NCBI RefSeq assembly: GCF_050015995.1
Contig: NZ_JBNHEP010000107.1
Coordinates: 114,190-178,189 of the forward strand
DNA: 64,000 nucleotides
Direction: 5' to 3'
DNA from: Trichodesmium sp050015995
GTDB taxonomy: Bacteria; Cyanobacteriota; Cyanobacteriia; Cyanobacteriales; Microcoleaceae
The notes beneath the pieces were generated by a model. It was not told where the DNA came from and did no database searches. It saw only the letters and a list, made by a program, of their open reading frames with translations. Below are positions 51,028 to 60,775 of this stretch, one piece after another (positions within the stretch are counted from its first letter, which is position 1; every line of letters begins with the position of its first letter). Made by a program: the position numbers and the translations under genes.

Positions 51028-53970
51028 ATGATTGCCCAAGAAAAAAAACAACCCAAAGTTAATCATATCCTTACCTTAACTATTTTATGGTTATTGGGGG
51101 CGGTGAGCGATCGCCTCTGGTTTGCTTTTGATAATTCTGTTCCTGCTTGGGATCAAGCGGACTATCTTACGGGTTCTCTTACTTATTGGCGTGCGTTACA
51201 AAATGTACAATTGTTTTCTGGGGAATGGTGGCAGAATTTTTGGCAGCTTTCGCCGAAGGTGCCGCCGTTAACTTATATTCTTACTGTTCCGTTTCAAAAT
51301 ATTTTTGGTAGGGGTGCTGATGAAGCAACTTTAGTACATCTATTATTTAGTGCTATTTTACTGACTTCAGTTTACAGTTTAGGTGGCAAATTATTTAATC
51401 AAAAAGTTGCGTTTTGGGCAGCAGTATTATCAATATTATTTCCGGGATTATATAGATATCGTTTACAATTTTTACTCGACTATCCCCTCACGGCAATGGT
51501 AACTTTAAGTTTCTCTTGTTTGACATTTTGGTATTGGAATAGGGAACAGGGAATAGGGAGTAGGGAAGAGGGAATAGGGAATAGGGAACATAAAACGGGA
51601 AAAATTGATAAAGAAAAGTTGAATTTTAATTCTGAAACAACCTCTATTTTCGATAAATTATTGTCAAAAATCTCTACTCTAGCAAATACAGCGTATTTCA
51701 TATTAGTGAGGTACACCAGTCGCGGGCAAGATGCCCGCACTACAAAAACTTTACGATTTATATTTGTACCTCATCTACCTGCAATCTGGTGTAATTTACT
51801 TATATCTTTAACTCTAAAGAATTGGCTTTGGGCGACTGCTTTTGGTTTGACTTTCGGTCTGGCAATTTTAATTAAACAAACTACAATATTTTTTCTCTTT
51901 ACACCCTTGCTTTGGATAGGGGTAAATATTTTCAAAAAACGGCAGTGGTACAAACTAATTCAACTGATTTATTCTCTCTGCTTATCCGTCGCAATTTTTT
52001 ACCCTTGGGCGAGAACAAATTGGCTGTTAATGTTAACTGCTGGTAAACGAGCAACAGTAGATTCTGCTATTGCTGAAGGAGACCCCAATCTCTTAAGTTT
52101 AGATGCTTGGATTTATTATGGAAAATTACTCCCTTACCATATTTCTTTACCTCTACTAATTATTCCGATTGGTGGATTAATTATTTACTTAATCGGGCTC
52201 AACAAAAAACAAGAAAATTTTTCAACTCAGCTCCATTCTTTTCAATTACTAGCTGTATTTTTAATAGGCGGATACCTAATTTGCTCTCTCAATATCAACA
52301 AAGATTTTCGTTACACTTTGCCATTATTGCCAGTTTTATCAATTTTATTAGCCTTTGGTTTAATGCAATTTCCTAGAAAAGTAGGAAAACAAATTCGCTA
52401 CTTTACTGTTGGTTTAGCAATTATTCTAATGTTATTAAATCTCTGGCCGATAGCTGGAATTTTCCCTAGAAGAATTACTGCTTGGTTAAGTCCTGGTGCT
52501 ACTTATTATGCTCATTTAGGCAAAGAATGGCCTCATCAAAAAGTAATTACCGAAATTATCAAAACTGACCCCTATTTACGGTCAACTTTAGGGGTTTTAC
52601 CTTCCACTCCAGAAATTAATCAACATAACCTAAATTATTACGGCGCTCTACAAAATTTACAGGTCTATGGTCGGCAAGTAGGAACTAATTTAAAACAAGT
52701 AGAACAAGATGCGCGATCGCTTTCTTGGTTTGTCACAAAAACTAATGAACAAGGTTCTGTCAAAAGAATTAAAAAAGCTCAAGCTGCTATTGTTAATATC
52801 ATCGAACAACACCCGAATTTTCAATTACAAAAAAGTTGGAAGTTGCCAGATAATAGCAACTTAAATCTCTATCATAATCAGTTTTTACCTGTAGAGGTTC
52901 ATCCCCTGACTAAACCACAGGAAAAAGTTAAACTAGACTATATAATTTTATCGCCAAAAATCAGACCAGGAACTCCCATACCGATCACCTATAAATGGTC
53001 TGGTTCCTGGCAAGAATTACAGTCAGGTTTAGTCTTATTAACTTATCGCCGAGAAAATATAGCAATTCCCACAGTTACGAAGTACATTGAGAATCCCCCT
53101 AAATCCCCCTTAGAAAGGGGGACTTTGAACCCTCCCCCTTTACAAAGGGGAACTTTGAACCCTCCCCCCTTACAAAGGGGGGCAAGGGGGGGATATAAAA
53201 CTGACAATAATGTCTCAGAAAAACCTGTTACCAAATTCATTCACGATCGCGCTATAGGAATGGGAAGTTTGCACTCTGGAATGTTTCAAGCAAATAAGTC
53301 TGAGGTCGGGTTTGAAGTTATTGAACGAATAGGAATGCTACCCCCAGCTAATATCGTACCGGGAACTTATCTATTAGAGGCGACCTATCTTAACCGAGAA
53401 ACTGGGGAAACTTATCCTATTCCTGTAGAACCACCCGTGCGTGTAGAAGTTGACCCGCAAGCGCAAATATTACCAGCACCAGAATTAGATTTAGTGACCC
53501 AGTTGCGGATGTGGGGTCAAAAGTTACCCCAGGGAATAAAGGGGTTGGAAACTGTATTTCAGGAAGTGGCGCGAGTTAACCAATACGATCCAGTTCAAGA
53601 TTATACTGAACAAGCAGAACAAACTTTAACCTATCGTTTGCAACAGGAACCAGATAATTTAGAATTGCTCTATAGTTTAGCTTTGGCACAAGTTTTACAA
53701 AAAGATGCAGAGGGAGCGATCGCTACTTTAACTAGGGTAACTGAGTTAGATTCCCAGAACCCCTTTTCTTATGCTTATTTGGCTTTTGTCTATTTATACA
53801 ATCTTAATCCTGGGGCGGCAAAAATAGCTTTAAAGTCTGCTTTGGAAATTGACCCTCATCAACCAGAAATTAGGTCATTAAATGGTATTGCTGCTTTAAT
53901 GCAAGGAAATTTAGTTCAAGCGTGGCAAGAGTTCAGAAGTCATAATTCAGAAGTCAAAAGTCATAAGTAA
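51028..53970 (+). CDS. Membrane glycosyltransferase (GT39/PMT-like) with C-terminal TPR repeats and in-frame repeat insertions
   Basis: The 980-aa protein has an N-terminal helix, then VPAWDQADYLTGSLTYWRAL, an acidic loop typical of dolichyl-phosphate-mannose-type transferases (Asp after the first helix), and about ten further helices to residue 480. A soluble region follows, and TPRs occupy about 875-975 (LLYSLALAQVLQKDAEGAIA, NPFSYAYLAFVYLYNLNPGA). It probably transfers a sugar from a lipid carrier outside the membrane. Four places are encoded by dispersed repeats: residues about 170-190 (REQGIGSREEGIGNREHKTG), 227-241 (VRYTSRGQDARTTKT), 688-725 (three copies of L-(E/Q)-R-G-T/A) and the last 11 (RSHNSEVKSHK). 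These lie in loops, so function may persist. Confidence 0.8.
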   Translation: MIAQEKKQPKVNHILTLTILWLLGAVSDRLWFAFDNSVPAWDQADYLTGSLTYWRALQNVQLFSGEWWQNFWQLSPKVPPLTYILTVPFQNIFGRGADEATLVHLLFSAILLTSVYSLGGKLFNQKVAFWAAVLSILFPGLYRYRLQFLLDYPLTAMVTLSFSCLTFWYWNREQGIGSREEGIGNREHKTGKIDKEKLNFNSETTSIFDKLLSKISTLANTAYFILVRYTSRGQDARTTKTLRFIFVPHLPAIWCNLLISLTLKNWLWATAFGLTFGLAILIKQTTIFFLFTPLLWIGVNIFKKRQWYKLIQLIYSLCLSVAIFYPWARTNWLLMLTAGKRATVDSAIAEGDPNLLSLDAWIYYGKLLPYHISLPLLIIPIGGLIIYLIGLNKKQENFSTQLHSFQLLAVFLIGGYLICSLNINKDFRYTLPLLPVLSILLAFGLMQFPRKVGKQIRYFTVGLAIILMLLNLWPIAGIFPRRITAWLSPGATYYAHLGKEWPHQKVITEIIKTDPYLRSTLGVLPSTPEINQHNLNYYGALQNLQVYGRQVGTNLKQVEQDARSLSWFVTKTNEQGSVKRIKKAQAAIVNIIEQHPNFQLQKSWKLPDNSNLNLYHNQFLPVEVHPLTKPQEKVKLDYIILSPKIRPGTPIPITYKWSGSWQELQSGLVLLTYRRENIAIPTVTKYIENPPKSPLERGTLNPPPLQRGTLNPPPLQRGARGGYKTDNNVSEKPVTKFIHDRAIGMGSLHSGMFQANKSEVGFEVIERIGMLPPANIVPGTYLLEATYLNRETGETYPIPVEPPVRVEVDPQAQILPAPELDLVTQLRMWGQKLPQGIKGLETVFQEVARVNQYDPVQDYTEQAEQTLTYRLQQEPDNLELLYSLALAQVLQKDAEGAIATLTRVTELDSQNPFSYAYLAFVYLYNLNPGAAKIALKSALEIDPHQPEIRSLNGIAALMQGNLVQAWQEFRSHNSEVKSHK
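51537..51590. repeat. Heptamer repeat (GGGAAYA)n inside a coding sequence
   Basis: About seven degenerate 7-bp units, in frame, encode an Arg/Glu/Gly-rich loop of the glycosyltransferase. The same heptamer is intergenic at 7976-8013. Confidence 0.85.
51708..51745. repeat. REP-like hairpin repeat (GCGGGCAAGATGCCCGC core), copy 3, in a coding sequence
   Basis: GAGGTACACCAGTCGCGGGC continues AAGATGCCCGCACTACAA; nearly identical to the intergenic copy at 10679-10720, and in frame here. Confidence 0.85.
53091..53195. repeat. C/G-rich repeat with three subunits inside a coding sequence
   Basis: CCCCCTTAGAAAGGGGG and two further CCCCTTTACAAAGGGG-type hairpins separated by ACTTTGAACC. It encodes three Pro-Leu-x-Arg-Gly segments without breaking the frame. 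Confidence 0.8.
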
Positions 53971-54107
53971 TTTTATAAGTCAATAGTAGGGACGGGTTCC
54001 ACGTTAAGTTAATGCTGTTACAAATTACTCAGATGAACCCGCCCCCACTCCCATAATCTAATGCACCATTTTATATCTGTCAGTGTCAGTCCAGTACGGT
54101 GTGTATT

Positions 54108-54214
54108 TATAGCGCTACTTGAATCGGGAATAGGGAACACTTAACTGGGAACAGTTGACTATCAAAATGTTTCAGGATTTAGAAATGTCCGCGCCCTATT
54201 TGCGTAGTGCTATA
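54108..54214 (+). mobile_element. 107-bp element with TATAGCGCTAC ends (copy 2)
   Basis: Begins TATAGCGCTACTTGAATCGG and ends GCGTAGTGCTATA. One base differs from the inverted copy at 48423-48529. The interior has GGGAATAGGGAACACTTAAC-type sequence. Confidence 0.85.
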
Positions 54215-54245
54215 CTACTAAAATTTAGACTCTGAAAAGGATTTA

Positions 54246-54430
54246 ATATCATGTCCGGATAAGAGCGTGATAGAACTCCGTTCCGCTTCACGACCAAAAA
54301 ACTTTCTCTTCCTTATAGCTTAAAATTCCCTCCTCTTCCATCCTGACTCCTGTAGGGGCGAATGGCCATTCGCCCCTACGACTCCTGACTTCTCCATTTT
54401 TATTTATAACTATTCAACTGGACATGATAT
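54246..54430. mobile_element. MITE-like element, ATATCATGTCCGG family (copy 7) containing a 28-bp palindrome
   Basis: Left ATATCATGTCCGGATAAGAG, right ATTCAACTGGACATGATAT. The perfect 28-bp palindrome at 54352-54379 (half GTAGGGGCGAATGG) interrupts a TGACTCC repeat inside it. Confidence 0.75.
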
Positions 54431-54696
54431 AACAATCCGTCGTAACGCACCATTGTGGACTGTTTCATCTTAAATGTTGCATTAGAAAATGGGGAGATGG
54501 GGAGATGGGGGGATGGGGTGATTACTAAAAAAGCGCTCTGCACAGTTTTAGCTGAAACAGTCCAATTGCATAAATGTCAGTCTACTACTCACTTCAAGGT
54601 CTAACCCTTTTATTTATCATAATTTGAAATTTATGTCCATTCCGAACAAGTGTGGATTTCTATAACTTTTTATTCAGTTTGCCCTAATACATTAAC

Positions 54697-54726
54697 TTGA
54701 CACTTCAGGCAATAAATTGTTACATT
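54697..54726 (+). promoter_or_regulatory. Candidate sigma-70 promoter of the small membrane protein gene
   Basis: TTGACA at 54697-54702 and TACATT at 54721-54726 with 18-bp spacing, 40 bp before the start codon. Confidence 0.5.
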
Positions 54727-54766
54727 TGTTTACAGTAAAGTTAAAAAATGTAAAGGAAAAAAAATT

Positions 54767-55003
54767 ATGGTTATCTTAATCTCACTATTCGTAATCGCTT
54801 GGGTAGCTGCTGCAGTAATCGGAAGTCAAGCTTACTTCTTGGGCGAGCAAACAAAGCCTATCCACGAGCGTAACTGGAATTCTGAGTCTTTTGAAAATTT
54901 ATCTGAATCTTTGACTGGCAATAGATTAGACTACAACAACCGAGTTCCGTCGTATAGTATGGATGCCTATGCTAGTCAGCGTGTTAATGGTTCAAATGCT
55001 TAG
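54767..55003 (+). CDS. Small single-helix membrane protein, possibly photosystem II-associated (Psb35/Ssl2148-like)
   Basis: The 78-aa product MVILISLFVIAWVAAAVIGS continues QAYFLGEQTKPIHERNWNSE, giving one N-terminal helix (about 2-20) and a soluble, conserved-looking tail (QTKPIHERNW). From memory this resembles the small cyanobacterial thylakoid proteins of the Ssl2148 (Psb35) kind; I am not certain of that identity. AAGGA precedes the ATG by about 9 nt, a good promoter lies upstream and a terminator follows, so it is a well-formed monocistronic gene, probably well expressed. Confidence 0.75.
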   Translation: MVILISLFVIAWVAAAVIGSQAYFLGEQTKPIHERNWNSESFENLSESLTGNRLDYNNRVPSYSMDAYASQRVNGSNA

Positions 55004-55166
55004 GTAATAGTCAAAGATAGTATCCCGTCATTGGGACAGAAATGTAGTAGAAGGAAGCAATCTTATTAGTTCCAAGCTACTACAAGAAAATCAACCTCTT
55101 ATGAGAAGTCACAGTCGAATTTTTTTCTTCCTCTTGTTTCTGAAAGCTTGAATTATTTGATTTCCT

Positions 55167-55202
55167 CCCTAGCAGATATATTCTGTTGGGGCGATTTTTT
55201 TT
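55167..55202 (+). terminator. Rho-independent terminator of the small membrane protein gene
   Basis: CCCTAGCAG and CTGTTGGGG pair (with G-T wobble) around ATATATT and are followed by CGATTTTTTTT. Confidence 0.65.
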
Positions 55203-55232
55203 GCTTCAATTTGGCTAAGTTCAATAATTAAT

Positions 55233-55480
<248 letters not shown>

Positions 55481-55946
55481 AATGAATAATTAATAATGAA
55501 TAATTAATTATTACCCCTCCTTGAAAACGGATAGGATTGACTAATCATGAAAATTTTTATTTATTATCCCCTATCCAAGGGGAGGCTAATTACCAAAATT
55601 TTTCGGTAATATGAATAACGGTAGTAGTATGGCACAGCAATAAATTGACGTGCGATCGCGTACTGTCAAACTAATTAACATGGATTAAATTACCCTATCT
55701 AAAAAAATAATAATGAGAAAATTCTGAGAAAACTATTAAAAAATTCTCAGAAAACTCTTACCTTTCTCTCATGCAGATTAAATGAATCCGTAATTATACT
55801 TAATTTGTATTAACTCCGGTATATAAAAACCTTTTATTTAAAAAGCTTGATGCTCTAATATCTAGAAATTCGGCATTTTTTAAAAGATAGTATATTAAAC
55901 CGGATTTAGTATCAAATTAATATTTTAATAATTGGAGCTTTCTACA

Positions 55947-57350
55947 ATGGCAGTTGAAAATTTTAATGAACAGGATTTAGATGGAAATGTTTTTGATGGT
56001 CAGAATCTAAATGGTTCTACCTTTTTTAAAGCTACTTTGAACGACGTCTCATTTGTTGGCACAAAGCTCAGAGAAACTGACTTTCGGGAATCTAATTGGC
56101 TGAATGTTGATGCCTCTGGTGCTATATTTGCGCCTAATAGCAGCTTTGGTATATCCGATCTATCTCTGGCAACCTTAGAAAATGTTAATTTCAGTGGAGC
56201 TAACCTCAGAGAAGCCAATCTGTTTAAGGTCAACACCAATGGCATTAACTTTTCTAACGCTAACCTAACTGATGCTATTCTCACAGAAGCTACCCTGAGT
56301 GGCGAGCAGTCTGAGCGTCCCAACTTTCACGGAGCAAATTTGACCCGCGCTGACCTTTCCCTAACAGACTTGAAAGCTGCTGACTTGAACGGAGCTAGAC
56401 TGGTAGATGCTAACTTAAATGGCGCTAGCTTGGAAGCAGTCATTCTACAAGATGTGAATGCGAAAGGAGCGGATTTCAGAAATACCAACTTCACAGATAT
56501 TTTTGTATTTGATGTTAATTTTAACCTTGCTAACCTCGAAAATGTTTCTGTGAGTGATGTCAATTCATCTCTTCCTGAAGGTGTAGTAATTCCTACAGGC
56601 ACAACTGTAGATCAGTTTGGTCTCCCCACAGATTTTAACCTCAGATTTCGCGGTGCAGACTTGAGTAACTTCATTGCAGATGATGCTAATTTTGCTGGTG
56701 CAAATTTTCGTTCATTTGTTGATGCTAATGGTGTTGAAACTACTACACAATTAGATGGTGCTAGTTTTAGCGGTGCTAATCTCAGTGGATCTAATTTTAG
56801 AGATGTATTCGCCGAGAATATCTTCCTTGAAGAAGCTAATTTAAGTGGTGCTGACTTAAGAGGTGCTGATTTGAGTGGCGCTCAACTCAAAGGAGCAAAC
56901 CTGACCGGAGCAGACCTCACTGGAGCAGAATTAGATGGTGCAGACTTAACAGGAGCTATCTTAGATGGAGCGCAATTTGATAATGCAATCCTAACAGGAG
57001 CAAACCTTAAGGAATCCAGTGGAGATATGCTGACTGATTTTCAAGGAGCAGACCTGAGTGGAGCTAGTCTGGAGGTAGCAAGCTTTATTGGTACTAACTT
57101 TACAGGTGCTGATTTCTTTACAGCAGGTACACCTATTGCCAATCTAGATAAAGCAGACCTCTCAAATACGATATTGACTGGTGTTGATGCACAAAACATT
57201 TCATTTATAGATGGTATAGCAATTGGAGCAACTGTAACTAATGCCGACTTTAGTAACTCTCAATTGATTAAGTCTGACTTCACTAATGCTGTAGATTTAA
57301 ACACAGCTATCTTTGCGGGAGCTGATACTACAGACGCGATTGGTATTTAG
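55947..57350 (+). CDS. Pentapeptide repeat protein (467 aa)
   Basis: Most of the protein consists of A-(D/N)-L-x-x repeats (for example GADLRGADLSGAQLKGANLT and GADLTGAELDGADLTGAILD near 310-340), which fold as a right-handed quadrilateral beta-helix. The regular part is broken by irregular loops, as at about 205-260. There is no signal peptide. Roles of such cyanobacterial proteins are mostly unknown. The ATG at 55947 follows GGAG with 9-nt spacing; a TTG at 55932 lies within that site and is unlikely. The flanking gene about 240 bp away, on the other strand, encodes a second pentapeptide protein. Confidence 0.93.
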   Translation: MAVENFNEQDLDGNVFDGQNLNGSTFFKATLNDVSFVGTKLRETDFRESNWLNVDASGAIFAPNSSFGISDLSLATLENVNFSGANLREANLFKVNTNGINFSNANLTDAILTEATLSGEQSERPNFHGANLTRADLSLTDLKAADLNGARLVDANLNGASLEAVILQDVNAKGADFRNTNFTDIFVFDVNFNLANLENVSVSDVNSSLPEGVVIPTGTTVDQFGLPTDFNLRFRGADLSNFIADDANFAGANFRSFVDANGVETTTQLDGASFSGANLSGSNFRDVFAENIFLEEANLSGADLRGADLSGAQLKGANLTGADLTGAELDGADLTGAILDGAQFDNAILTGANLKESSGDMLTDFQGADLSGASLEVASFIGTNFTGADFFTAGTPIANLDKADLSNTILTGVDAQNISFIDGIAIGATVTNADFSNSQLIKSDFTNAVDLNTAIFAGADTTDAIGI

Positions 57351-57588
57351 TGTGCAAAGCGGGGGTTGCTAAACCAAGGGATAAATCTTTGCATAAAAGG
57401 TAAATCCCTTCTTTTACTTCCTCTTTCTCTAAAACTACAATTCATCCCCCAAATATCCAACGCTGCAAAGCGTTTAGGGTAGCGGAGGCATAGTGACAGT
57501 TATCCTATTTAATGGAATGCACCCTGTATTCAAAAAGAGGGCAAAATATATTTGGAACTCAAGTAAATCTATGAAACGGGATAACTTT

Positions 57589-58311
57589 TTAACTTTTACA
57601 AAGTGTTTGGTAGTCAATACCATCAGGTAGAATTGCATCAACTAACTTAGCACTACTCAAATCAACCAGACTCAAATTAGCATGAGAAAGATTAGCACTA
57701 CTCAAATCAGCACCATTAAAATTGGCCTTGGTCAGGTCAGCAGCAGAGAGATTAGAACTATTGAGATCAACCTGACTCAAATTAGCGTGAGAAAGATTAG
57801 CACTACTCAAATCAGTAACAATTAAATACGAACCAGTTAAGTCAGCATAACTCAAATCGGCACCAACCAGATTAGCGCCAATCAAACTTATATACTTCAT
57901 ACTCGCCTGCATCAGACAAGTATAACTTAGACTAGCACTAAAAAGAAAAGCCCGATTTAGATTAGCTTGGGAAAGATTAGCACCAAAAAGAAAAGCCCGA
58001 TTTGCATCAATTTGCGAGAGATTAGCACCACTTAAGTTAGCATTACTCAGGTTAGCTTCACACAGTTTAGCTCCTTTTAAGTTAGCTTCACTTAAATTCG
58101 CCCCCACCAAATTTGCCCCACTCAAGTTAGCATTACTCAGATTCACACCAGAGAGATTGGTATTCATCAGGTCAGCATCACTAAAATCGGAATTACTAAA
58201 GTCAGCACCACTGAGATTAATACCTTTAAGGCCAACTTCTTGCTGTTTTGTAGCAATAAAATTTCTGTTACCATTAGTATAATCTTGTAGCAATTGCTTG
58301 GTATTATTCAT
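57589..58311 (-). CDS. Pentapeptide repeat protein (240 aa)
   Basis: After a 30-residue N-terminal segment (MNNTKQLLQDYTNGNRNFIA), repeats of A-(N/D)-L-(S/x)-x run to about 230 (LSGANLVGANLSEANLKGAK), ending LPDGIDYQTLCKS. The N-terminus is like the short helical cap common in cyanobacterial cytosolic pentapeptide proteins. It is convergent with the larger pentapeptide gene and divergent from the cobalamin-binding gene. DNA sequence is internally repetitive, so the copy number of repeats may vary between strains. Confidence 0.93.
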   Translation of the reverse strand: MNNTKQLLQDYTNGNRNFIATKQQEVGLKGINLSGADFSNSDFSDADLMNTNLSGVNLSNANLSGANLVGANLSEANLKGAKLCEANLSNANLSGANLSQIDANRAFLFGANLSQANLNRAFLFSASLSYTCLMQASMKYISLIGANLVGADLSYADLTGSYLIVTDLSSANLSHANLSQVDLNSSNLSAADLTKANFNGADLSSANLSHANLSLVDLSSAKLVDAILPDGIDYQTLCKS

Positions 58312-58436
58312 TATGGGTATCTACGCTATATTTTTTGCTCTAGTTACTATTTTCCCAAAATACTAATACTAATAGATACTCATAACTCTTAATTTTTTAT
58401 TAAGAAAAGACTACGCCATGTACTCAGGAGAAGATA

Positions 58437-59363
58437 ATGAATAATTACCCACTAAAGATTGTTTCTCTAATTCCCAGTGCTACAGAAATTATTGCAGCAT
58501 TAGGACTAACGAAAGCTATTGTTGGTAGAAGTCACGAATGTGACTATCCTCCAGAAATTCAAAATTTACCTGTTTGTACTCAACCTAAATTTAATCCTGA
58601 TGGTAGTAGTCGGGAAATTCATGACCGCGCTACGGAGTTATTACAGTCTGCTTTAAGTGTCTACCGTGTAGAACTAGAAACATTAGAAAAATTACAACCT
58701 ACTCATATTATTACTCAAGCTCAATGTGATGTTTGTGCTGTTAGTTTGGCGGATGTACAAATAGCAGTCAAAAGTTTAACAAAAAGTCATCCTCAAGTTA
58801 TCTCTTTAGAACCTAATTTATTGACAGAAGTTTGGGCAGATATAGCAAGAGTGGCAAGTAGTTTAGGAGTGGATAGGAATGAGGTAATTTCTCAGTTGAA
58901 AAAAAGAGTTGTAGCTTGTGAGGAAAAAACGCAAAATTTACCTGTTAATAATATTCCCAAAGTTGCTTGTATTGAGTGGAGTAATCCACTAATGGCAGCC
59001 GGAAATTGGATACCAGAATTAGTTAAACTTGCTGGTGGAAACTCATTATTTGGAGAGATAGGAAAGCATTCTCCCTGGTTAAAATGGGAGGAGTTATTAA
59101 CTGCTAATCCAGATGTAATAATTTTTATGCCCTGTGGTTTTGATTTGGAACGTACTCGCCAAGATACTCTGGAGTTAATTAAAAGCTCAGAATGGCAAGA
59201 TTTACCTGTAGTTAAGTCGGGAAAAGTTTATATTACTGATGGAAATTCTTATTTCAATCGTCCAGGACCAAGGTTAGTAGATTCTTTGGAAATTTTAGCA
59301 GAAATTTTACATCCTGAATTATTTAATTTTGGTTATCAAGGAATAGGTTGGGTGCAGTTATAG
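58437..59363 (+). CDS. Cobalamin-binding / BtuF-like periplasmic-binding-fold protein
   Basis: The 308-aa protein starts LKIVSLIPSATEIIAALGLT, then GRSHECDYPPEIQNLPVCTQ and QAQCDVCAVSLADVQ, which mark the cobalamin-binding group of the BtuF/FecB fold. LAGGNSLFGEIGKHSPWLKW and DGNSYFNRPGPRLVDSLEIL are conserved later. There is no signal peptide and no ABC transporter next to it, as is usual for this cytosolic-looking group whose function is unclear. AGGAG lies 8 nt before the ATG. The stop codon TAG lies within the terminal repeat of a mobile element that begins 4 bp earlier. Confidence 0.88.
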   Translation: MNNYPLKIVSLIPSATEIIAALGLTKAIVGRSHECDYPPEIQNLPVCTQPKFNPDGSSREIHDRATELLQSALSVYRVELETLEKLQPTHIITQAQCDVCAVSLADVQIAVKSLTKSHPQVISLEPNLLTEVWADIARVASSLGVDRNEVISQLKKRVVACEEKTQNLPVNNIPKVACIEWSNPLMAAGNWIPELVKLAGGNSLFGEIGKHSPWLKWEELLTANPDVIIFMPCGFDLERTRQDTLELIKSSEWQDLPVVKSGKVYITDGNSYFNRPGPRLVDSLEILAEILHPELFNFGYQGIGWVQL

Positions 59364-59464
59364 CGCTACGCGCAAGTCAGAATTCAGAAGTCAGAAGTTA
59401 GAAGTAATCCCTGTACTGAGTTTGAGTATTTTTAAATGTTATAACCTATTTGTGTAGTGCTATA
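59359..59464 (+). mobile_element. 106-bp element with TATAGCGCTAC ends (copy 3), overlapping a stop codon
   Basis: TATAGCGCTACGCGCAAGTC at the left and TGTGTAGTGCTATA at the right. Its interior carries AGAAGTCAGAAT repeats instead of the sequence in copies 1 and 2. A related end recurs near 59608. Confidence 0.75.
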
Positions 59465-60024
59465 TATTAAAAATAAATAAGGAAGAATAAATAAACCCTC
59501 TCAATATAGAAATTACCATACTGGTGAGGTGAAAAATTATAATTTCTAGGCAAGAGTGAATAGGAAAAAAAAGATAAGTATGCCTCAAATTTACTAAGAA
59601 ACCCTATATGTAGCGCTATATGCAAGTCAGAATTCAGAAGTAACTCCTGAGTGAGTTTGAGCATTTATAAAATCAAAATAATATTATGTCCGTTGGTATA
59701 GTCCCATTTCATTAATGGATAATGGATAATGGATAATTACCTCTTCCTAAAACGGATTTGATTGACGCGGTAGGGAAAATTTTTTCTTATTTATCCTTTA
59801 AAGGAGAGGCTTTTTACTTTAATTATTCGGTAAAAGTTAGCGTGAATATCTACAGGAAGTTTAAGTTTTTTATTCAACATTTCTGGAAAACTCCTACAAT
59901 TCATTAATTTAATAATTCTGAATTATAAATTAATAAAAAGAAGTTTTGTAGTCTACCTTTGTGAAAACCGCTATAAGTCTTCTTGCTTCTTGCTTCTTCC
60001 TTTTTCCTTTGACTTGGTTAATTT
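59364..60024. other. Intergenic region with repeat ends
   Basis: After the element at 59359-59464 there is a second partial copy near 59608-59655, an ATTATGTCCG end near 59685, GGATAATGGATAATGGATAA short repeats near 59715 and AT-rich spacer. Nothing coding is supported. Confidence 0.5.
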
Positions 60025-60537
60025 TTAATCCCACCAATAAGAAATAACAACAGCATCTCGTTGGTAGGGTTTATTTTCGCTCATTAATGTTTCTGTTAAT
60101 CGAGCTTTAAGACACCGTTGAAGTCGGAAAGCATATTCTTCATTTATGCCATCAATAATATCTACAGCATCAGCACGCCATTTTTTCCCCAAGTCTAAAA
60201 GTGACGATACTATTGTTGCTTGATTTTCAGTAAGGAGATAAAGTGTATCAGCAGGATAAGATACAAAGTGAATTATACTTTCAGGTGGCATAGGACGATA
60301 GTTAGCCATTGCTAAAAGTGTATCAATTAAACCACTAAAACTCAAGCCATTTTCATCGGGAGCAAAAATCGGTTTTGTGAATAAAAAACTTGCCCATAAA
60401 GTAGAATTTTTTATCAAATCTCTAATTACCTCTTCTCCATCAAATTGATTAAACTGACGTTGCCAAACAAGTGCAGCAAAAAGTTCTTGTGGGGAATAAG
60501 ATTTCGCAATGGATTGGATTTTTTCGATTTCTAGCAT
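60025..60537 (-). CDS. Hypothetical protein (170 aa)
   Basis: I do not recognise the family. The product is mixed alpha/beta or mostly helical and soluble: MLEIEKIQSIAKSYSPQELF, LVWQRQFNQFDGEEVIRDLI, ESIIHFVSYPADTLYLLTEN, DIIDGINEEYAFRLQRCLKA and a C-terminal VVISYWWD. It has no signal peptide, transmembrane helix or cysteine cluster. Codon use and amino-acid composition look like a real gene. No ribosome-binding site is evident before the ATG at 60537. The gene is isolated on both sides by repeat-rich spacers. Confidence 0.6.
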   Translation of the reverse strand: MLEIEKIQSIAKSYSPQELFAALVWQRQFNQFDGEEVIRDLIKNSTLWASFLFTKPIFAPDENGLSFSGLIDTLLAMANYRPMPPESIIHFVSYPADTLYLLTENQATIVSSLLDLGKKWRADAVDIIDGINEEYAFRLQRCLKARLTETLMSENKPYQRDAVVISYWWD

Positions 60538-60627
60538 AAATTTTGAAGAATAAAGAATTTTTAAAGAAAGTAAGGAAAAAGACTATAAATTAAGTTGCAT
60601 TGGTAGGATTATAAAAACTAACATTAT

Positions 60628-60775
60628 AATACCAATTCACTTTAAAGATGTCACAAATAGTTTCAAACTTTAAATGTCAAATAATTGCCTCAAACCTTTC
60701 TCTTATCAAAGTTTTTAGCCTATCCAATCTAAATTCTGAATTCTGAATTCAGAATTCTGTGAAATGGTATAACAT
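60628..60775. mobile_element. MITE-like element, ATACCrTTTCAC family (copy 2)
   Basis: ATACCAATTCACTTTAAAGA at the left and TTCTGTGAAATGGTATAAC at the right; inverted relative to 6266-6540. Contains an AATTCTGAATTC palindrome. Confidence 0.55.

Larger units (their letters stand above)
53971..54766. other. Intergenic region with two TIR elements and a promoter
   Basis: It holds the 107-bp element at 54108-54214, the MITE at 54246-54430, GGGGAGATGG short repeats near 54490 and the promoter at 54697-54726. No gene is supported. Confidence 0.6.

Noticed and set aside
53043..53240. 65-codon minus-strand frame with PLCKGGGFKVPL repeats
   Set aside because: It is the antisense of the C/G-rich repeat inside the glycosyltransferase gene.
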